Assembly: GCF_023922585.1 (NCBI RefSeq)
Contig: NZ_JAMFTN010000010.1
Location: 186,420-250,419, forward strand
Length of the DNA: 64,000 nt
Direction of reading: 5' to 3'
Origin: Aliidiomarina quisquiliarum
Lineage (GTDB): Bacteria > Pseudomonadota > Gammaproteobacteria > Enterobacterales > Alteromonadaceae
Position 1 is the first letter of the stretch, and each line of letters opens with the position of its first letter. This document shows, piece by piece, positions 20,098-28,603 of the stretch. Position numbers and translations under genes: made by a program. Below the pieces are notes generated by a model. That model did no database searches. It saw nothing but the letters and a program-made list of their open reading frames with translations, and was not told the origin of the DNA.

Positions 20098-20568
20098 GTA
20101 AGTTCTCCCTGGATCACTTATCTGTGATTTTTAGGTTTATAAAGCCATGAGTTATTCTTAAAGTGTAACCCTTGGCCGAGCTTCGGCTAGCAAAAAACTA
20201 ACCAATCGCCTTCGATAGTAATCAAAAAAAAACACAGTAGCAACACTTGTAAACAATGATTGTCATAAATTTGTGCCTGCGTGCAAACCGTGCAATTTTC
20301 GACCACTTTGATAGCTAAGTTACACTAAAACCCAACTAAAGTCACATACACCTTTAAAATCAATAGCTTATCTTGTTATTTTATTGTTTAGCAAAGGTCA
20401 AAAATAGGTTAATTTTCTCTCCAAAGTGGAAATAAACCGTGCCATCAGGCCCTTTTATATCAAATGCAATAGTGGAAAATAATTTTGCTCAACGAATAAA
20501 TATCTAACTATTTTTTGCAGTTATGGAATAATCAAGCCCAACTTCACTTATTTGGAGCCAGCTACACC
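20098..20568. other. Divergent intergenic region between the receptor gene and priC
   Basis: The region is AT-rich and must hold the promoters of both genes. It contains an 11-base dyad ACAATGATTGT near 20254, which only loosely resembles a Fur box. No gene, terminator or RNA was recognised. Confidence 0.4.
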
Positions 20569-21150
20569 ATGAACAATTCGCAAGAGTCTGTTGTTTTATT
20601 TAATCAACTCTATGCAAAGGCTGAGGAAGCAGCAACCGAGCTAGCTCGCCCATGGTTCGATAAAAGTTTGTTTAGCTGTCGCAGTACTATTATTAGCGAC
20701 TATGTGAAAGAAGCCGAAAACACTTGGCAGCGGTGCCAACAGCTTAGCCAAACATCCGCTGGCAACAGCGCTCAACACAATTGGCTAATTGCTCGCTTAG
20801 AGCAACAATTAAACACCTTGGTGCAGGCGCTTTACCGCAGCAAGCCGCCACAAGCTAGGTCGGTAACTAAGGCGCAACTTCATGCCCAGCAGGAAAAGTT
20901 AACCACCGATTTATTAGGGTTATACCAACAGTTAAAAACCTATAAAGAATATGAAGTGCGGTTAGGTGACAACTTACGGGTGGTGCAACAGCAATTAACG
21001 CTGCATTCGCAAAGTAACACCACCACAATTAAGCAAGCTAATGAACAGCAAGCAACCCAACAACAGGTGTTGGTAGCTCAGCAACGGCTACAGCGTTGCC
21101 AAAAGGCAATTACTGCCGTTGAACGAGCAATTGCCAAGCTAGAAAGTTAG
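20569..21150 (+). CDS. priC: Primosomal replication protein PriC family
   Basis: PriC helps reload DnaB at stalled forks. The 193-residue frame from the ATG at 20569 gives MNNSQESVVLFNQLYAKAEE. It includes the RPWFDKSLF stretch near residue 27, which resembles the F-x2-x-LF segment of PriC proteins, and it is strongly helical and Gln-rich as in that family. A TTG 54 bases upstream is open too but less likely. The stop lies 8 bases from the stop of the convergent kynA gene. Assignment is by general resemblance. Confidence 0.65.
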   Translation: MNNSQESVVLFNQLYAKAEEAATELARPWFDKSLFSCRSTIISDYVKEAENTWQRCQQLSQTSAGNSAQHNWLIARLEQQLNTLVQALYRSKPPQARSVTKAQLHAQQEKLTTDLLGLYQQLKTYKEYEVRLGDNLRVVQQQLTLHSQSNTTTIKQANEQQATQQQVLVAQQRLQRCQKAITAVERAIAKLES

Positions 21151-21158
21151 GCTTCTCG

Positions 21159-22256
21159 CTACTTACGTCGTAACGCCTGTTTTACGCTTTCAGGTAGCGG
21201 TGGTAGTATCCGCTTTGGCAATAAATAGGTAGCTAAATTCATAAAATCAGCAAACACCCGGTTGCGCTCGGTGGTTTTCCGTAAGTATTCGTGCCCCGAC
21301 GAGCCGCCCGTACCAATTTTACTACCCAGCATACGTTGCACCATCATGACATGGCGAAAACGCCAAATAGTTAGCTGCTCGTCAATATCTACCAAGCTAT
21401 TTAATACTTGCCAGGGTAAGTTAAACACTGGCTCTTCACGGTACATATAAATAAACAGCGCTGCTTGCATGGCTTGTTGCGACAAGCGCACTCGCCCTTC
21501 TGCCTGTAACTTGGCGTATTCTTGGTCGTCGAACAAAGCAACAAAATTTGCCTTGGTGGCGGCTAAGGCGGCTAATTCCGCAGCACGCTCGGCATCGGTA
21601 AGCAAATCATTACTCTCTACTATCGCTTCATCGTGGGCCATTTCCGTTGCTATTGCGCTTTGGTAATGCTGCCAAAAGGAAAAGTCGGGCGTTTCTAAAA
21701 ATGGCATACGGCTTAGCCAGGCATCTACATAGCTAAACAAGTCTGGCTCTTGTTCAAGTTGTTCTAAATAAGCCCGATCACTATCGTTAATGCGGCTATA
21801 AAAAGACTCCTGATCAAAAGCCACCCGCCGATCGCGATTCAAACCTAGGCTTATTTCTAGCGCTTTAAACTGAATGCTTTGAAACCCACTGGCCGGTACC
21901 AAATAATCGCGAAACTCAAGAAAGTCTTGCGCTGTCATGGTTTCAATCACTTTTATTTGTTGGTTTAGCAGCTCTTGAATTACTACCACTCGGTGCAGCC
22001 TATGCACCACAGTCATTAATTGTTCGTCGGGCAAGTACTCTGCTTTAAACAAGCCATGCACCGAGCGTAGTTCATGCAGCATTTGTTTAAACCACAGTTC
22101 ATAGGCTTGGTGCACCACAATAAATAAGGTTTCATCGTGAGCTTCAGGACCATACTTAGGGCTTACTGGCTGTTGGGCGTCTAACAATTTATTTAACTGT
22201 AGGTAGTCGCCATAATAAACCGGATCAGGCTTTCTTCGTTTTTTAAACTCGCTCAT
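21159..22256 (-). CDS. kynA: Tryptophan 2,3-dioxygenase
   Basis: This heme enzyme opens the indole ring of L-tryptophan to N-formylkynurenine, the first step of the kynurenine pathway. The 365-residue sequence has YGDYLQLNKLLDAQ, HQAYELWFKQMLHELRSV near residues 49-66, and WRFRHVMMVQRMLGSKIGTG with the likely heme-ligand histidine. GGSSGHEYLRKT follows. It is longer than the short bacterial forms (about 280) and nearer the animal-like form. The gene overlaps the hydratase gene by 4 bases. No kynureninase or formamidase is seen in the window. Confidence 0.95.
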   Translation of the reverse strand: MSEFKKRRKPDPVYYGDYLQLNKLLDAQQPVSPKYGPEAHDETLFIVVHQAYELWFKQMLHELRSVHGLFKAEYLPDEQLMTVVHRLHRVVVIQELLNQQIKVIETMTAQDFLEFRDYLVPASGFQSIQFKALEISLGLNRDRRVAFDQESFYSRINDSDRAYLEQLEQEPDLFSYVDAWLSRMPFLETPDFSFWQHYQSAIATEMAHDEAIVESNDLLTDAERAAELAALAATKANFVALFDDQEYAKLQAEGRVRLSQQAMQAALFIYMYREEPVFNLPWQVLNSLVDIDEQLTIWRFRHVMMVQRMLGSKIGTGGSSGHEYLRKTTERNRVFADFMNLATYLLPKRILPPLPESVKQALRRK

Positions 22257-23011
22257 AAGCTACCTGCCTTAGCAGCAATAATTGCCTGTGTAGCTGGGCT
22301 GGCTAATATTTTTAAAAAGTCTTTTAACTCTAACGCAATACGCTCGGGCACAGGCTGAAACGGGGTTTTTAATAGTTTTTTGCTTAACCGTAAGCTGGCC
22401 CGCGGTTTGGCCGCCAGCGCCTGCATTACCTCAGCCACGGTTTGTTCCAGTTCAGCTAAAGGCACCACCTTGTTTACCATATTAAATTGCTGGGCTGTAT
22501 GGCCATCTATGGTTTCACCTAGCAACAGCAGCTCCGACGCTTTCACATGGCCACACAACAACGGCAGTAATTGGCTTGAAGCCGCCTCTGGCACTAACCC
22601 CATATCTACAAAAGGCATCACAAAGCGAGCCGTATCTGCCGCGTACACTAGGTCGCAGTGTAGTAATAAGGTGGTACCAATACCAACCGCAGGCCCCTGT
22701 ACAGCTGCAACAATTGGCACATGCACAGAAGAAATTGTGGTTAAAAGCTGAAACACCGGTGCATTAGCGTTCATTTCGCCGTGGCGTAAAAAGTCTGCTA
22801 AATCGTTGCCAGCACAAAACACATCGCCAGCACCGGTAATAAGTACCGCAGCAATGTCATCTGCGCGCGCATTGGCGCCTAGCAATGCGTCATTCATAGT
22901 TTGGTACATGTGCTGGGTTAAAGCGTTTTTCTTGGCTGGCCTATTCAAATGAATACGTAGCACGCCATTTTCTTCGCTTACTTCTACGTGGGTTGTTACA
23001 TCTGTGCTCAT
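22253..23011 (-). CDS. Enoyl-CoA hydratase/isomerase family protein
   Basis: The protein has the crotonase fold: NRPAKKNALTQHMYQTM, the oxyanion-hole GAGDVFCAGNDLADF stretch, then GPAVGIGTTLLLHCDLVYAA and FVDMGLVPEAASS. I choose the ATG at 23011 (MSTDVTTHVEVSEENG), with AGAGGG 5-6 bases upstream, giving 252 residues. The overlap with kynA suggests co-expression, possibly in amino-acid breakdown. The substrate is not fixed; an enoyl-CoA isomerase is equally possible. Confidence 0.88.
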   Translation of the reverse strand: MSTDVTTHVEVSEENGVLRIHLNRPAKKNALTQHMYQTMNDALLGANARADDIAAVLITGAGDVFCAGNDLADFLRHGEMNANAPVFQLLTTISSVHVPIVAAVQGPAVGIGTTLLLHCDLVYAADTARFVMPFVDMGLVPEAASSQLLPLLCGHVKASELLLLGETIDGHTAQQFNMVNKVVPLAELEQTVAEVMQALAAKPRASLRLSKKLLKTPFQPVPERIALELKDFLKILASPATQAIIAAKAGSL

Positions 23012-23118
23012 GTTATCCCTCTTATTATTGTCATTGCTTTTTATTACAGCGTTTATGGCCACTTCCTAGCCAAACTGGCTGTTTTCTGCGCACCCCTGCT
23101 TTTAAAAGCGGTTATGCC

Positions 23119-23147
23119 TTGAGTCTTATCACCAGTTCTTGCATAAT
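23119..23147 (+). promoter_or_regulatory. Promoter of the 4.5S RNA gene
   Basis: TTGAGT (23119-23124) and CATAAT (23142-23147) are separated by exactly 17 bases. The expected RNA start falls at 23155, the first base of the terminal stem of the SRP RNA. Confidence 0.7.
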
Positions 23148-23154
23148 GCTTGCC

Positions 23155-23267
23155 GGTGGCCCTGCGGGTCCCCTCGCAACATGAACCAGCGAACCCGGTC
23201 AGGCCCGGAAGGGAGCAGCCGTAGTTGGGGTAGTGTGTGCCGGGGTGCGGCTGGTAGGGTCACCACC
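23155..23267 (+). ncRNA. ffs: 4.5S signal recognition particle RNA
   Basis: This is the RNA of the bacterial SRP, which with Ffh delivers membrane proteins. The conserved apical domain is complete: GGTCAGGCCCGGAAGGGAGC, then AGCC, and the return strand with GTGTGTGCCGGG and GCTGG. The ends GGTGGCCCT (23155-23163) and AGGGTCACC (23256-23264) pair over nine bases. Length and layout match E. coli 4.5S RNA. It is transcribed opposite to both flanking genes. Confidence 0.95.
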
Positions 23268-23287
23268 TCTTATTTAACCATCAAACT

Positions 23288-23581
23288 TTAACGCCTACGC
23301 TCTTCTTCGTTTGGATTATCTTTTTGGCGCTGTTCTAAATACGTCAACACACTCTGCACTGTTTCTTTTACACGCTCATTCATGTCAGCACGCTCTTGTT
23401 GCGACAGAAAGAAAGCCATGTCTACTTCATAACGAATGTAGCGTGGTGGTAATTTATTCAACACCAAGCAACATAAGTCTGCAATAAACTCTTTCTCGAA
23501 GCGCAGGTGTAAATCCTGCGCATAAATGTGTTCCATAACTAACTGTTCGTAATAATTACGTATGTCATCATTGACGCTCAT
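23288..23581 (-). CDS. ComFB-family protein
   Basis: The 97-residue protein from the ATG at 23581 (MSVNDDIRNYYEQLVMEHIY) has the ComFB pattern: an N-Y-Y-E helix, then LCCLVLNKLPPRYIRYEVDM near residues 38-57. A charged tail ends in EERRR. A GAGGCG ribosome site lies about 10 bases upstream, inside the KAS III gene whose stop is 4 bases away. ComFB proteins are named from the Bacillus comF operon, and members have been reported to bind c-di-GMP. An open frame from further upstream exists but lacks a ribosome site. Confidence 0.75.
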   Translation of the reverse strand: MSVNDDIRNYYEQLVMEHIYAQDLHLRFEKEFIADLCCLVLNKLPPRYIRYEVDMAFFLSQQERADMNERVKETVQSVLTYLEQRQKDNPNEEERRR

Positions 23582-23585
23582 ATTT

Positions 23586-24674
23586 TTAGTCGCCTCTTTT
23601 TTTAGCCCACGCTGCAACTGCGCTTTGGTGCAATGGCAAAATAAGTTCAAGCGCAGTTTGGCCGTTATCGGCTAGCGTTTTCTGGTTATTGTTAATTGGC
23701 GTCACCCGCTCGCCCCAACGAATCAACCCAGCACCACAAGTTAAGCCCCCGCCAAACACCGCCGACATAATAGTATCACCAGGTTTAACCATACCTGTTT
23801 CTAGCGCTTCACAAAACGCTATGGGCAAGGTTGCCGACGAGGTATTACCGTATTTTTGTATATTCACCATGGTCTTTCCTTCTGGCACCTTACACATTTT
23901 AGCCAGAAAATCGATCAGTCGCTTATTCGCTTGGTGTGGAATTAGCGCGTCAATATCGTCTACGGTTTTACCGGTTTGTTTAAATACGTCGTCTATCGCC
24001 GCACTCATGCCTTTTACCGCGCGCTTAAATATTTCTTGGCCTTCAAAATTAAACTCCATTACACCATCAAAGTCATAGCGGTCGAAGCTCAAGCCAAAAT
24101 CGAGGCTCAGCACATCCCGTGCTTCGGCGTCACAGGTAACCTTCGAGGCCAACAAACCCACTTCTTGCTCACTGGCTTCTAACACCATAGCGCCCGCTCC
24201 GTCACCAAACAACACCGCACTTTCTCGTTGTGTCCAGTCTAAAATGCGGGTTAAGCGCTCGGCCCCAATAATGAGCACTTTTTTGTGCATACCAGTACGA
24301 ATTGCCGCCGTAGCGTAATGCATGGCGTATAAAAAACTACTACAGGCTGCATTTAAATCAAACGCAGCAGCATGAGTGGCACCTATTTCTTGCTGCACCT
24401 TCGACGCCATATTGGGAATAATTTCGTCCGCCGTACAGGAGCCCACAATAATGAGGTCTATTTCTTTGGCATCTAAGTTAGCGGCGGCCAAGGCATTTTC
24501 AGCAGCTATGCGCGCCAATACCGACGTGCCCACGTAACTCACACGCCGCTCTTCAATACCAGTACGGGTGCGAATCCACTCGTCTGAAGTATCTAAAAAG
24601 GTCGCCAGGTCGTCGTTCGTCATAATGGCTGGCGGTACACATTTACCCCAGCCGGTAATTTCAGCGTATGTCAT
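23586..24674 (-). CDS. 3-oxoacyl-ACP synthase III family protein (KAS III-like)
   Basis: The enzyme should condense an acyl-CoA starter with malonyl-ACP or a related substrate. The catalytic Cys is at about residue 111 (NAACSSFLYAM), the His in LIPHQANKR, and the Asn in YGNTSSATLP. The start at 24674 (MTYAEITGWG) has AGGAA upstream; the frame before it lacks one. At 362 residues it is about 40 longer than FabH, owing to a C-terminal tail after GLIRWGERV. No fab operon surrounds it, so it is probably a second KAS III and not the housekeeping FabH. Confidence 0.85.
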   Translation of the reverse strand: MTYAEITGWGKCVPPAIMTNDDLATFLDTSDEWIRTRTGIEERRVSYVGTSVLARIAAENALAAANLDAKEIDLIIVGSCTADEIIPNMASKVQQEIGATHAAAFDLNAACSSFLYAMHYATAAIRTGMHKKVLIIGAERLTRILDWTQRESAVLFGDGAGAMVLEASEQEVGLLASKVTCDAEARDVLSLDFGLSFDRYDFDGVMEFNFEGQEIFKRAVKGMSAAIDDVFKQTGKTVDDIDALIPHQANKRLIDFLAKMCKVPEGKTMVNIQKYGNTSSATLPIAFCEALETGMVKPGDTIMSAVFGGGLTCGAGLIRWGERVTPINNNQKTLADNGQTALELILPLHQSAVAAWAKKRGD

Positions 24675-24801
24675 TCTAGGAAGTTCCTCTTTAACCGCCA
24701 CAACATGTAAGACAGAGTATAAGCCCACAACACAGAGCGTGACTCATATAACCTAATCGTATACCTTAATGGGCAGAACAAAAACCCTAAACGAGGCTTT
24801 G

Positions 24802-25437
24802 ATGTTAAAGCGTTCATTTATTAAACCTTTTGCCCTCATGGTGGCTGCTTTAAGCAGCATATTGGTTGGCTGTGCCAGTACCGAACTTGCTCCGCTACAA
24901 CTTCAGCCGCCTAGCTTAGCACCGCCCACCGCTACTTTAGCCATGCAGCGTGTGCGGCCGCAAAGTGCACGCTTAGTGGTGCTCGACCAACGGCCCCAGC
25001 ACCATGCCCTGCGTTTGCACCAAGGTAACAAGCCAGCCCAGTTTGCTACCCTTAAAACCCCCATTGCTACGCTTATTCGCCAACAGCTGTTACCTTATGT
25101 GCGTCATCAGCCCGATCATGCACTGCTATTGCAGCTCACCGTCGACCAAGGGCTATGCATTGCGGAACAAACATTTACTCAGCACAATATGAATTGCACC
25201 TTTGTGTTGCAAGTGAGTGCGCAGGTGCCAAACAGCTCGTGGACTAAAACCTACACTCGCACCCGTAGCCGCGAAGGCAAGCTCAGCCTTAGCAATGAAT
25301 ATGTTCAAACCGACATTGTTGCTGTTTTAAACAGCGCCCTAAGCGACTTTATCAACGACCCGGAATTTTATAGCTGGTTAAATACCTATGTACCTAACGC
25401 TGCACATGTTATCGAGGAAGCTGCCAATGCGTTTTAA
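24802..25437 (+). CDS. yajG: YajG-family lipoprotein
   Basis: The sequence begins MLKRSFIKPFALMVAALSS and continues to a lipobox (ILVGC), so it is an exported lipoprotein. The mature part has the YajG layout with a VVLDQRP segment near residue 55 and a long helical C terminus. The start at 24802 has GAGG just upstream; an in-frame ATG 33 bases earlier lacks one. It is first in an operon with a cyclophilin and ampG. E. coli also has yajG beside ampG. The function is unknown. Confidence 0.75.
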   Translation: MLKRSFIKPFALMVAALSSILVGCASTELAPLQLQPPSLAPPTATLAMQRVRPQSARLVVLDQRPQHHALRLHQGNKPAQFATLKTPIATLIRQQLLPYVRHQPDHALLLQLTVDQGLCIAEQTFTQHNMNCTFVLQVSAQVPNSSWTKTYTRTRSREGKLSLSNEYVQTDIVAVLNSALSDFINDPEFYSWLNTYVPNAAHVIEEAANAF

Positions 25438-26032
25438 GTTTATTGCCCTTATCATCGCCACCTTCGCCATGCTTGCAACGCCAACAGTTTTTGCCAGCCA
25501 GCCAGCCGAACTTCAGCCCGACAATTACTTTCCCCGGCTAAAGTTTGTAACCAGCAAAGGCGACATGGTGGTAGAGCTTAACCGTATGCGAGCGCCACTT
25601 ACAGTGGCTAATTTTCTACGTTATGTGGCCGACGGCAGCTATAACAACACTCACTTTCATCGGGTTATCGACAACTTTGTGGTGCAAGGCGGTGGCTTTA
25701 CCCCCAACTGGACCGAATTACCTACTTACGACCCCGTAGTTAATGAAAGTGGCAACGGCTTAACCAATAGCTATGGCACCATTGCTATGGCCCGCCAGTC
25801 AAACCCCCATAGTGCGCTACGGCAGTTTTACTTCAATAGCAACGACAACGACAGCCTCAACCCAAGCCCGCGGCGTTGGGGCTATACGGTGTTTGGTCAG
25901 GTTATCGAAAATGCCGAATTACTGCGCACCTTAGCCGCAGTAAAAACCGGCCCGCACGCGCAAACCGGCTACGACAACGTACCTATCGAACCCCTTATGC
26001 TTATTCGTATTGAACTACTACCAATTGAATAG
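25427..26032 (+). CDS. Periplasmic peptidyl-prolyl cis-trans isomerase, cyclophilin type
   Basis: Cyclophilins speed proline isomerisation in folding proteins. The 201-residue protein from the ATG at 25427 has a signal peptide ending TVFA (about residue 23). The core shows FHRVIDNFVVQGGGF, SYGTIAMAR and RQFYFNSNDND, then YTVFGQVIENAELL. It is a periplasmic relative of PpiA. The start overlaps the end of yajG by 11 bases, and GAGGAAG lies upstream. Confidence 0.9.
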   Translation: MRFKFIALIIATFAMLATPTVFASQPAELQPDNYFPRLKFVTSKGDMVVELNRMRAPLTVANFLRYVADGSYNNTHFHRVIDNFVVQGGGFTPNWTELPTYDPVVNESGNGLTNSYGTIAMARQSNPHSALRQFYFNSNDNDSLNPSPRRWGYTVFGQVIENAELLRTLAAVKTGPHAQTGYDNVPIEPLMLIRIELLPIE

Positions 26033-26060
26033 CTTTATTTGCTAACAGGAACGCCTGCCA

Positions 26061-27686
26061 ATGGCACAGCACCAAGCCCCTCGCGGCATTATGAACATTG
26101 TTCGATTTTACACTCAGCGTCGCCTGCTCACTATTTTTTTGCTCGGCATGGCCAGTGGTTACCCTTGGGTAATGATCGGCTCGTCCATGTCGGCCTGGCT
26201 CAACGAAGCCGGCATGACCCGCAGCGCCATTGGCTATTTTGGTGCTGTGTATGTTATGTATTCAATAAACTTTTTATGGTCGCCACTTATCGACAGGCTA
26301 AAAATACCCTTACTTAGTCGCTGGTTAGGGCAACGTCGTAGCTGGATTTTATTTTGCCAAATAGGCTTGGCAATAACCTGCTTTGCCCTGTCGTTCATAA
26401 ATTTTGAAATTCATTCACTAACCACCGCAGGCCTTATTGCATTAGCTATTGCCACTTTTTCTGCCACCCAAGACATCGCCATCGACGCCTACCGTATCGA
26501 CTCTATTGGCGAATACGAAAGTGGCGTGCAGTCGGCTGCAGCAGCTATGGCCACTTCAGGGTGGTGGACAGGTTTTGCCGCCATCGGCAGCATTCCATTC
26601 TTTTTAAGTGAACTCCCCGGCTGGAACTGGCCCACCATATACAAAGGTTTAGCCATGGTTATGGTGCTACTAATGGCTGGCGTGTGGTTAGCCCGCGAGC
26701 CCGTTACAAACCGCGCCCAACTGCAACATGAAGCCGAACAAAGTTACCTGGCCGTTGCCCTAAGCCGCCCCCTACTTTCCCTTAGCTTGCCGGTTATTGG
26801 CTTTGCCGTTATTACCTTGCTGGCGTTGGCTATTACCCAAATGGGCGAAGCCAGTCGTAATTTATGGCTTGTTTGGGGCGCTATGCAACTCGGCTTAGTG
26901 GTGGCAATGGTGCGCAGCCTCATGGCGCTCGAACAAAAAAGCCTCGGTTTGATCACTATGAACACTATCGACAACGCCCGTATTCGTATTCAGCACCGTA
27001 TGGCCGCCTGGCTTATTGTTACCATGATCGAACCCCTAGCCGAATTTTTCCGCCGTAATGGTGTGAGCTTTGCCCTGTCTATTTTATTATTTGTGCTGTT
27101 ATTTAAAGTGGGCGAAGCCTTTCTTGGCCGTATGTCTATTGTGTTCTATCAAGAAGTGGGCTTTACCAACCAGCAAATTGGGCTTTATTCCAAACTACTC
27201 AACTGGTGGATCACCATTGTGTTCTCACTTATTGGTAGTTATGTCACCATGCGCGCCGGCATTGTTAAAGGCTTATTTATTGGTGGCTCGGCCATGGCCT
27301 TAAGCAATTTATTCTTTGCCGTCCTTGCTGTTACTGGTCCTAGCGTGCCACTTCTTACCGCCGCCGTGGTGGTCGACGGCTTTACCTCTGCTTGGTCTAC
27401 GGTAGCTTTTGTGGCTTTAATTAGCCTAATGACCAACCGTGCCTTTACCGCTTCGCAGTATGCCCTTATGGCGTCTATCGCCACCCTTGGTCGTACCTTG
27501 CTAGGTAGCTATTCCGGTGCCTTGGTTGACTACCTCGACGGCAACTGGGCACTGTTTTTTGTGCTCACTACGCTAATGGTATTACCTAGTTTGCTATTTT
27601 TATGGAACATCCGTAAACCCATTCAGCGCCTTGAAGCCGAAGGCCGCCAGCGAGAATACGACCACCACAACAAGGACACCCCATGA
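26061..27686 (+). CDS. ampG: AmpG-family muropeptide permease (MFS)
   Basis: AmpG imports anhydro-muropeptides for cell-wall recycling. The 541-residue protein has 12-14 hydrophobic segments. The family signature includes GMASGYPWVMIGSSMSAWL, FLWSPLIDRLK, GQRRSWILFCQ and ATQDIAIDAYRID (about residues 150-162). It follows the cyclophilin gene, and its last codons overlap panE by 4 bases. The neighbour yajG supports the assignment. Confidence 0.92.
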   Translation: MAQHQAPRGIMNIVRFYTQRRLLTIFLLGMASGYPWVMIGSSMSAWLNEAGMTRSAIGYFGAVYVMYSINFLWSPLIDRLKIPLLSRWLGQRRSWILFCQIGLAITCFALSFINFEIHSLTTAGLIALAIATFSATQDIAIDAYRIDSIGEYESGVQSAAAAMATSGWWTGFAAIGSIPFFLSELPGWNWPTIYKGLAMVMVLLMAGVWLAREPVTNRAQLQHEAEQSYLAVALSRPLLSLSLPVIGFAVITLLALAITQMGEASRNLWLVWGAMQLGLVVAMVRSLMALEQKSLGLITMNTIDNARIRIQHRMAAWLIVTMIEPLAEFFRRNGVSFALSILLFVLLFKVGEAFLGRMSIVFYQEVGFTNQQIGLYSKLLNWWITIVFSLIGSYVTMRAGIVKGLFIGGSAMALSNLFFAVLAVTGPSVPLLTAAVVVDGFTSAWSTVAFVALISLMTNRAFTASQYALMASIATLGRTLLGSYSGALVDYLDGNWALFFVLTTLMVLPSLLFLWNIRKPIQRLEAEGRQREYDHHNKDTP

Positions 27687-28603
27687 GCCAAGCTTCTGTA
27701 ACTGCACCCAGCTGGGTTATTGTTGGCACCGGCGCTGTCGGCAGCATTTTAGGTGCGCGCTTAATTCAGCAAGGCCAATCGGTGCATTTTGTACTGCGTA
27801 GCCCTGCCGAAAGTCAGCCAATGCAGTTAATAGTTACTGGCCATACGGAATTTTCTGCGCCCATTAAAACCCATACGGCCCATTCGCTGCAGCTAATTCC
27901 CCCACAAGCCGTTTGGGTGTTTGCGGTAAAAGCATGGCAACTAGAAGACGCCCTAAGCGCCCATGGCCCTGCACTACAGCAGGCCCAACACATTATTATT
28001 AGCCATAACGGTTTAGGCGCCGCTGAAGCCATGTTGCAACAGTTAAACCCCACTCAATTAATCGACTGGGTTACTACTCACGGCGGTTGGCGACATTCAC
28101 CCCAGCACACAGAACACAGCGGCCTAGGCCAAAGCTGGCTGGGCTTTCGGCACTCCAGCCCACGACCCACAGCGCCCACTTGGTGGCCGCTGTTCGCCAA
28201 CGCCTTGCCCCCTGCCGAGTGGCACACCAACATTGCCCTGCGCCGCTGGCACAAATTAGCTATCAATTGCGCTATTAACCCCCTTGCCGCCCTTGCCAAC
28301 GCACCCAATGGTGAATTACAGGCCCCGCAATACCAAGGCCAGTTGCAAGCCGTGTGTGAAGAAGTTGCCGCAGTAATGGCCGCAGAATTAAACTTGCCCG
28401 TTAGCGCCAGCGAACTTCTAGCGCAAGTCCAGCAGGTTATTCAAGCCACGGCTAAAAACATCAACTCAATGTTGCAAGACCTACGCGCCCAGCGACCAAC
28501 AGAAATCGACTATTTAAATGGTTTCGTGCATAAAAAAGGTCGGCAACATAAGGTGCCGACCCCGGTGAATACCATGCTATGGAAAGAAATTACTCAGGTT
28601 TAG
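27683..28603 (+). CDS. panE: 2-dehydropantoate 2-reductase
   Basis: The enzyme reduces ketopantoate to pantoate with NADPH on the way to pantothenate and CoA. The N-terminal nucleotide-binding motif is GTGAVGSILGARL (about residues 13-25). The C-terminal domain has KLAINCAINPLAALANAPNGEL and the late DYLNGFVHKKGRQHKVPTPVN. At 306 residues the length is normal. It overlaps ampG by 4 bases. Its stop codon overlaps that of the convergent nuclease gene, and its 3' coding part contains a hairpin that looks like that gene's terminator. Confidence 0.92.
   Translation: MSQASVTAPSWVIVGTGAVGSILGARLIQQGQSVHFVLRSPAESQPMQLIVTGHTEFSAPIKTHTAHSLQLIPPQAVWVFAVKAWQLEDALSAHGPALQQAQHIIISHNGLGAAEAMLQQLNPTQLIDWVTTHGGWRHSPQHTEHSGLGQSWLGFRHSSPRPTAPTWWPLFANALPPAEWHTNIALRRWHKLAINCAINPLAALANAPNGELQAPQYQGQLQAVCEEVAAVMAAELNLPVSASELLAQVQQVIQATAKNINSMLQDLRAQRPTEIDYLNGFVHKKGRQHKVPTPVNTMLWKEITQV
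28532..28561 (-). terminator. Rho-independent terminator of the nuclease gene, inside panE
   Basis: GGTCGGCA (28538-28545) pairs perfectly with TGCCGACC (28554-28561) around an 8-base loop. On the minus strand six T follow (28537-28532). It begins about 40 bases past the nuclease stop codon, within the coding part of panE on the other strand. Confidence 0.7.

Noticed and set aside
20248-20272. Fur-box-like dyad (ACAATGATTGT) upstream of the TonB-dependent receptor gene
   Set aside because: Only about 12 of 19 positions agree with the consensus, and it lies about 160 bases from the start codon, so I do not call it a Fur site.
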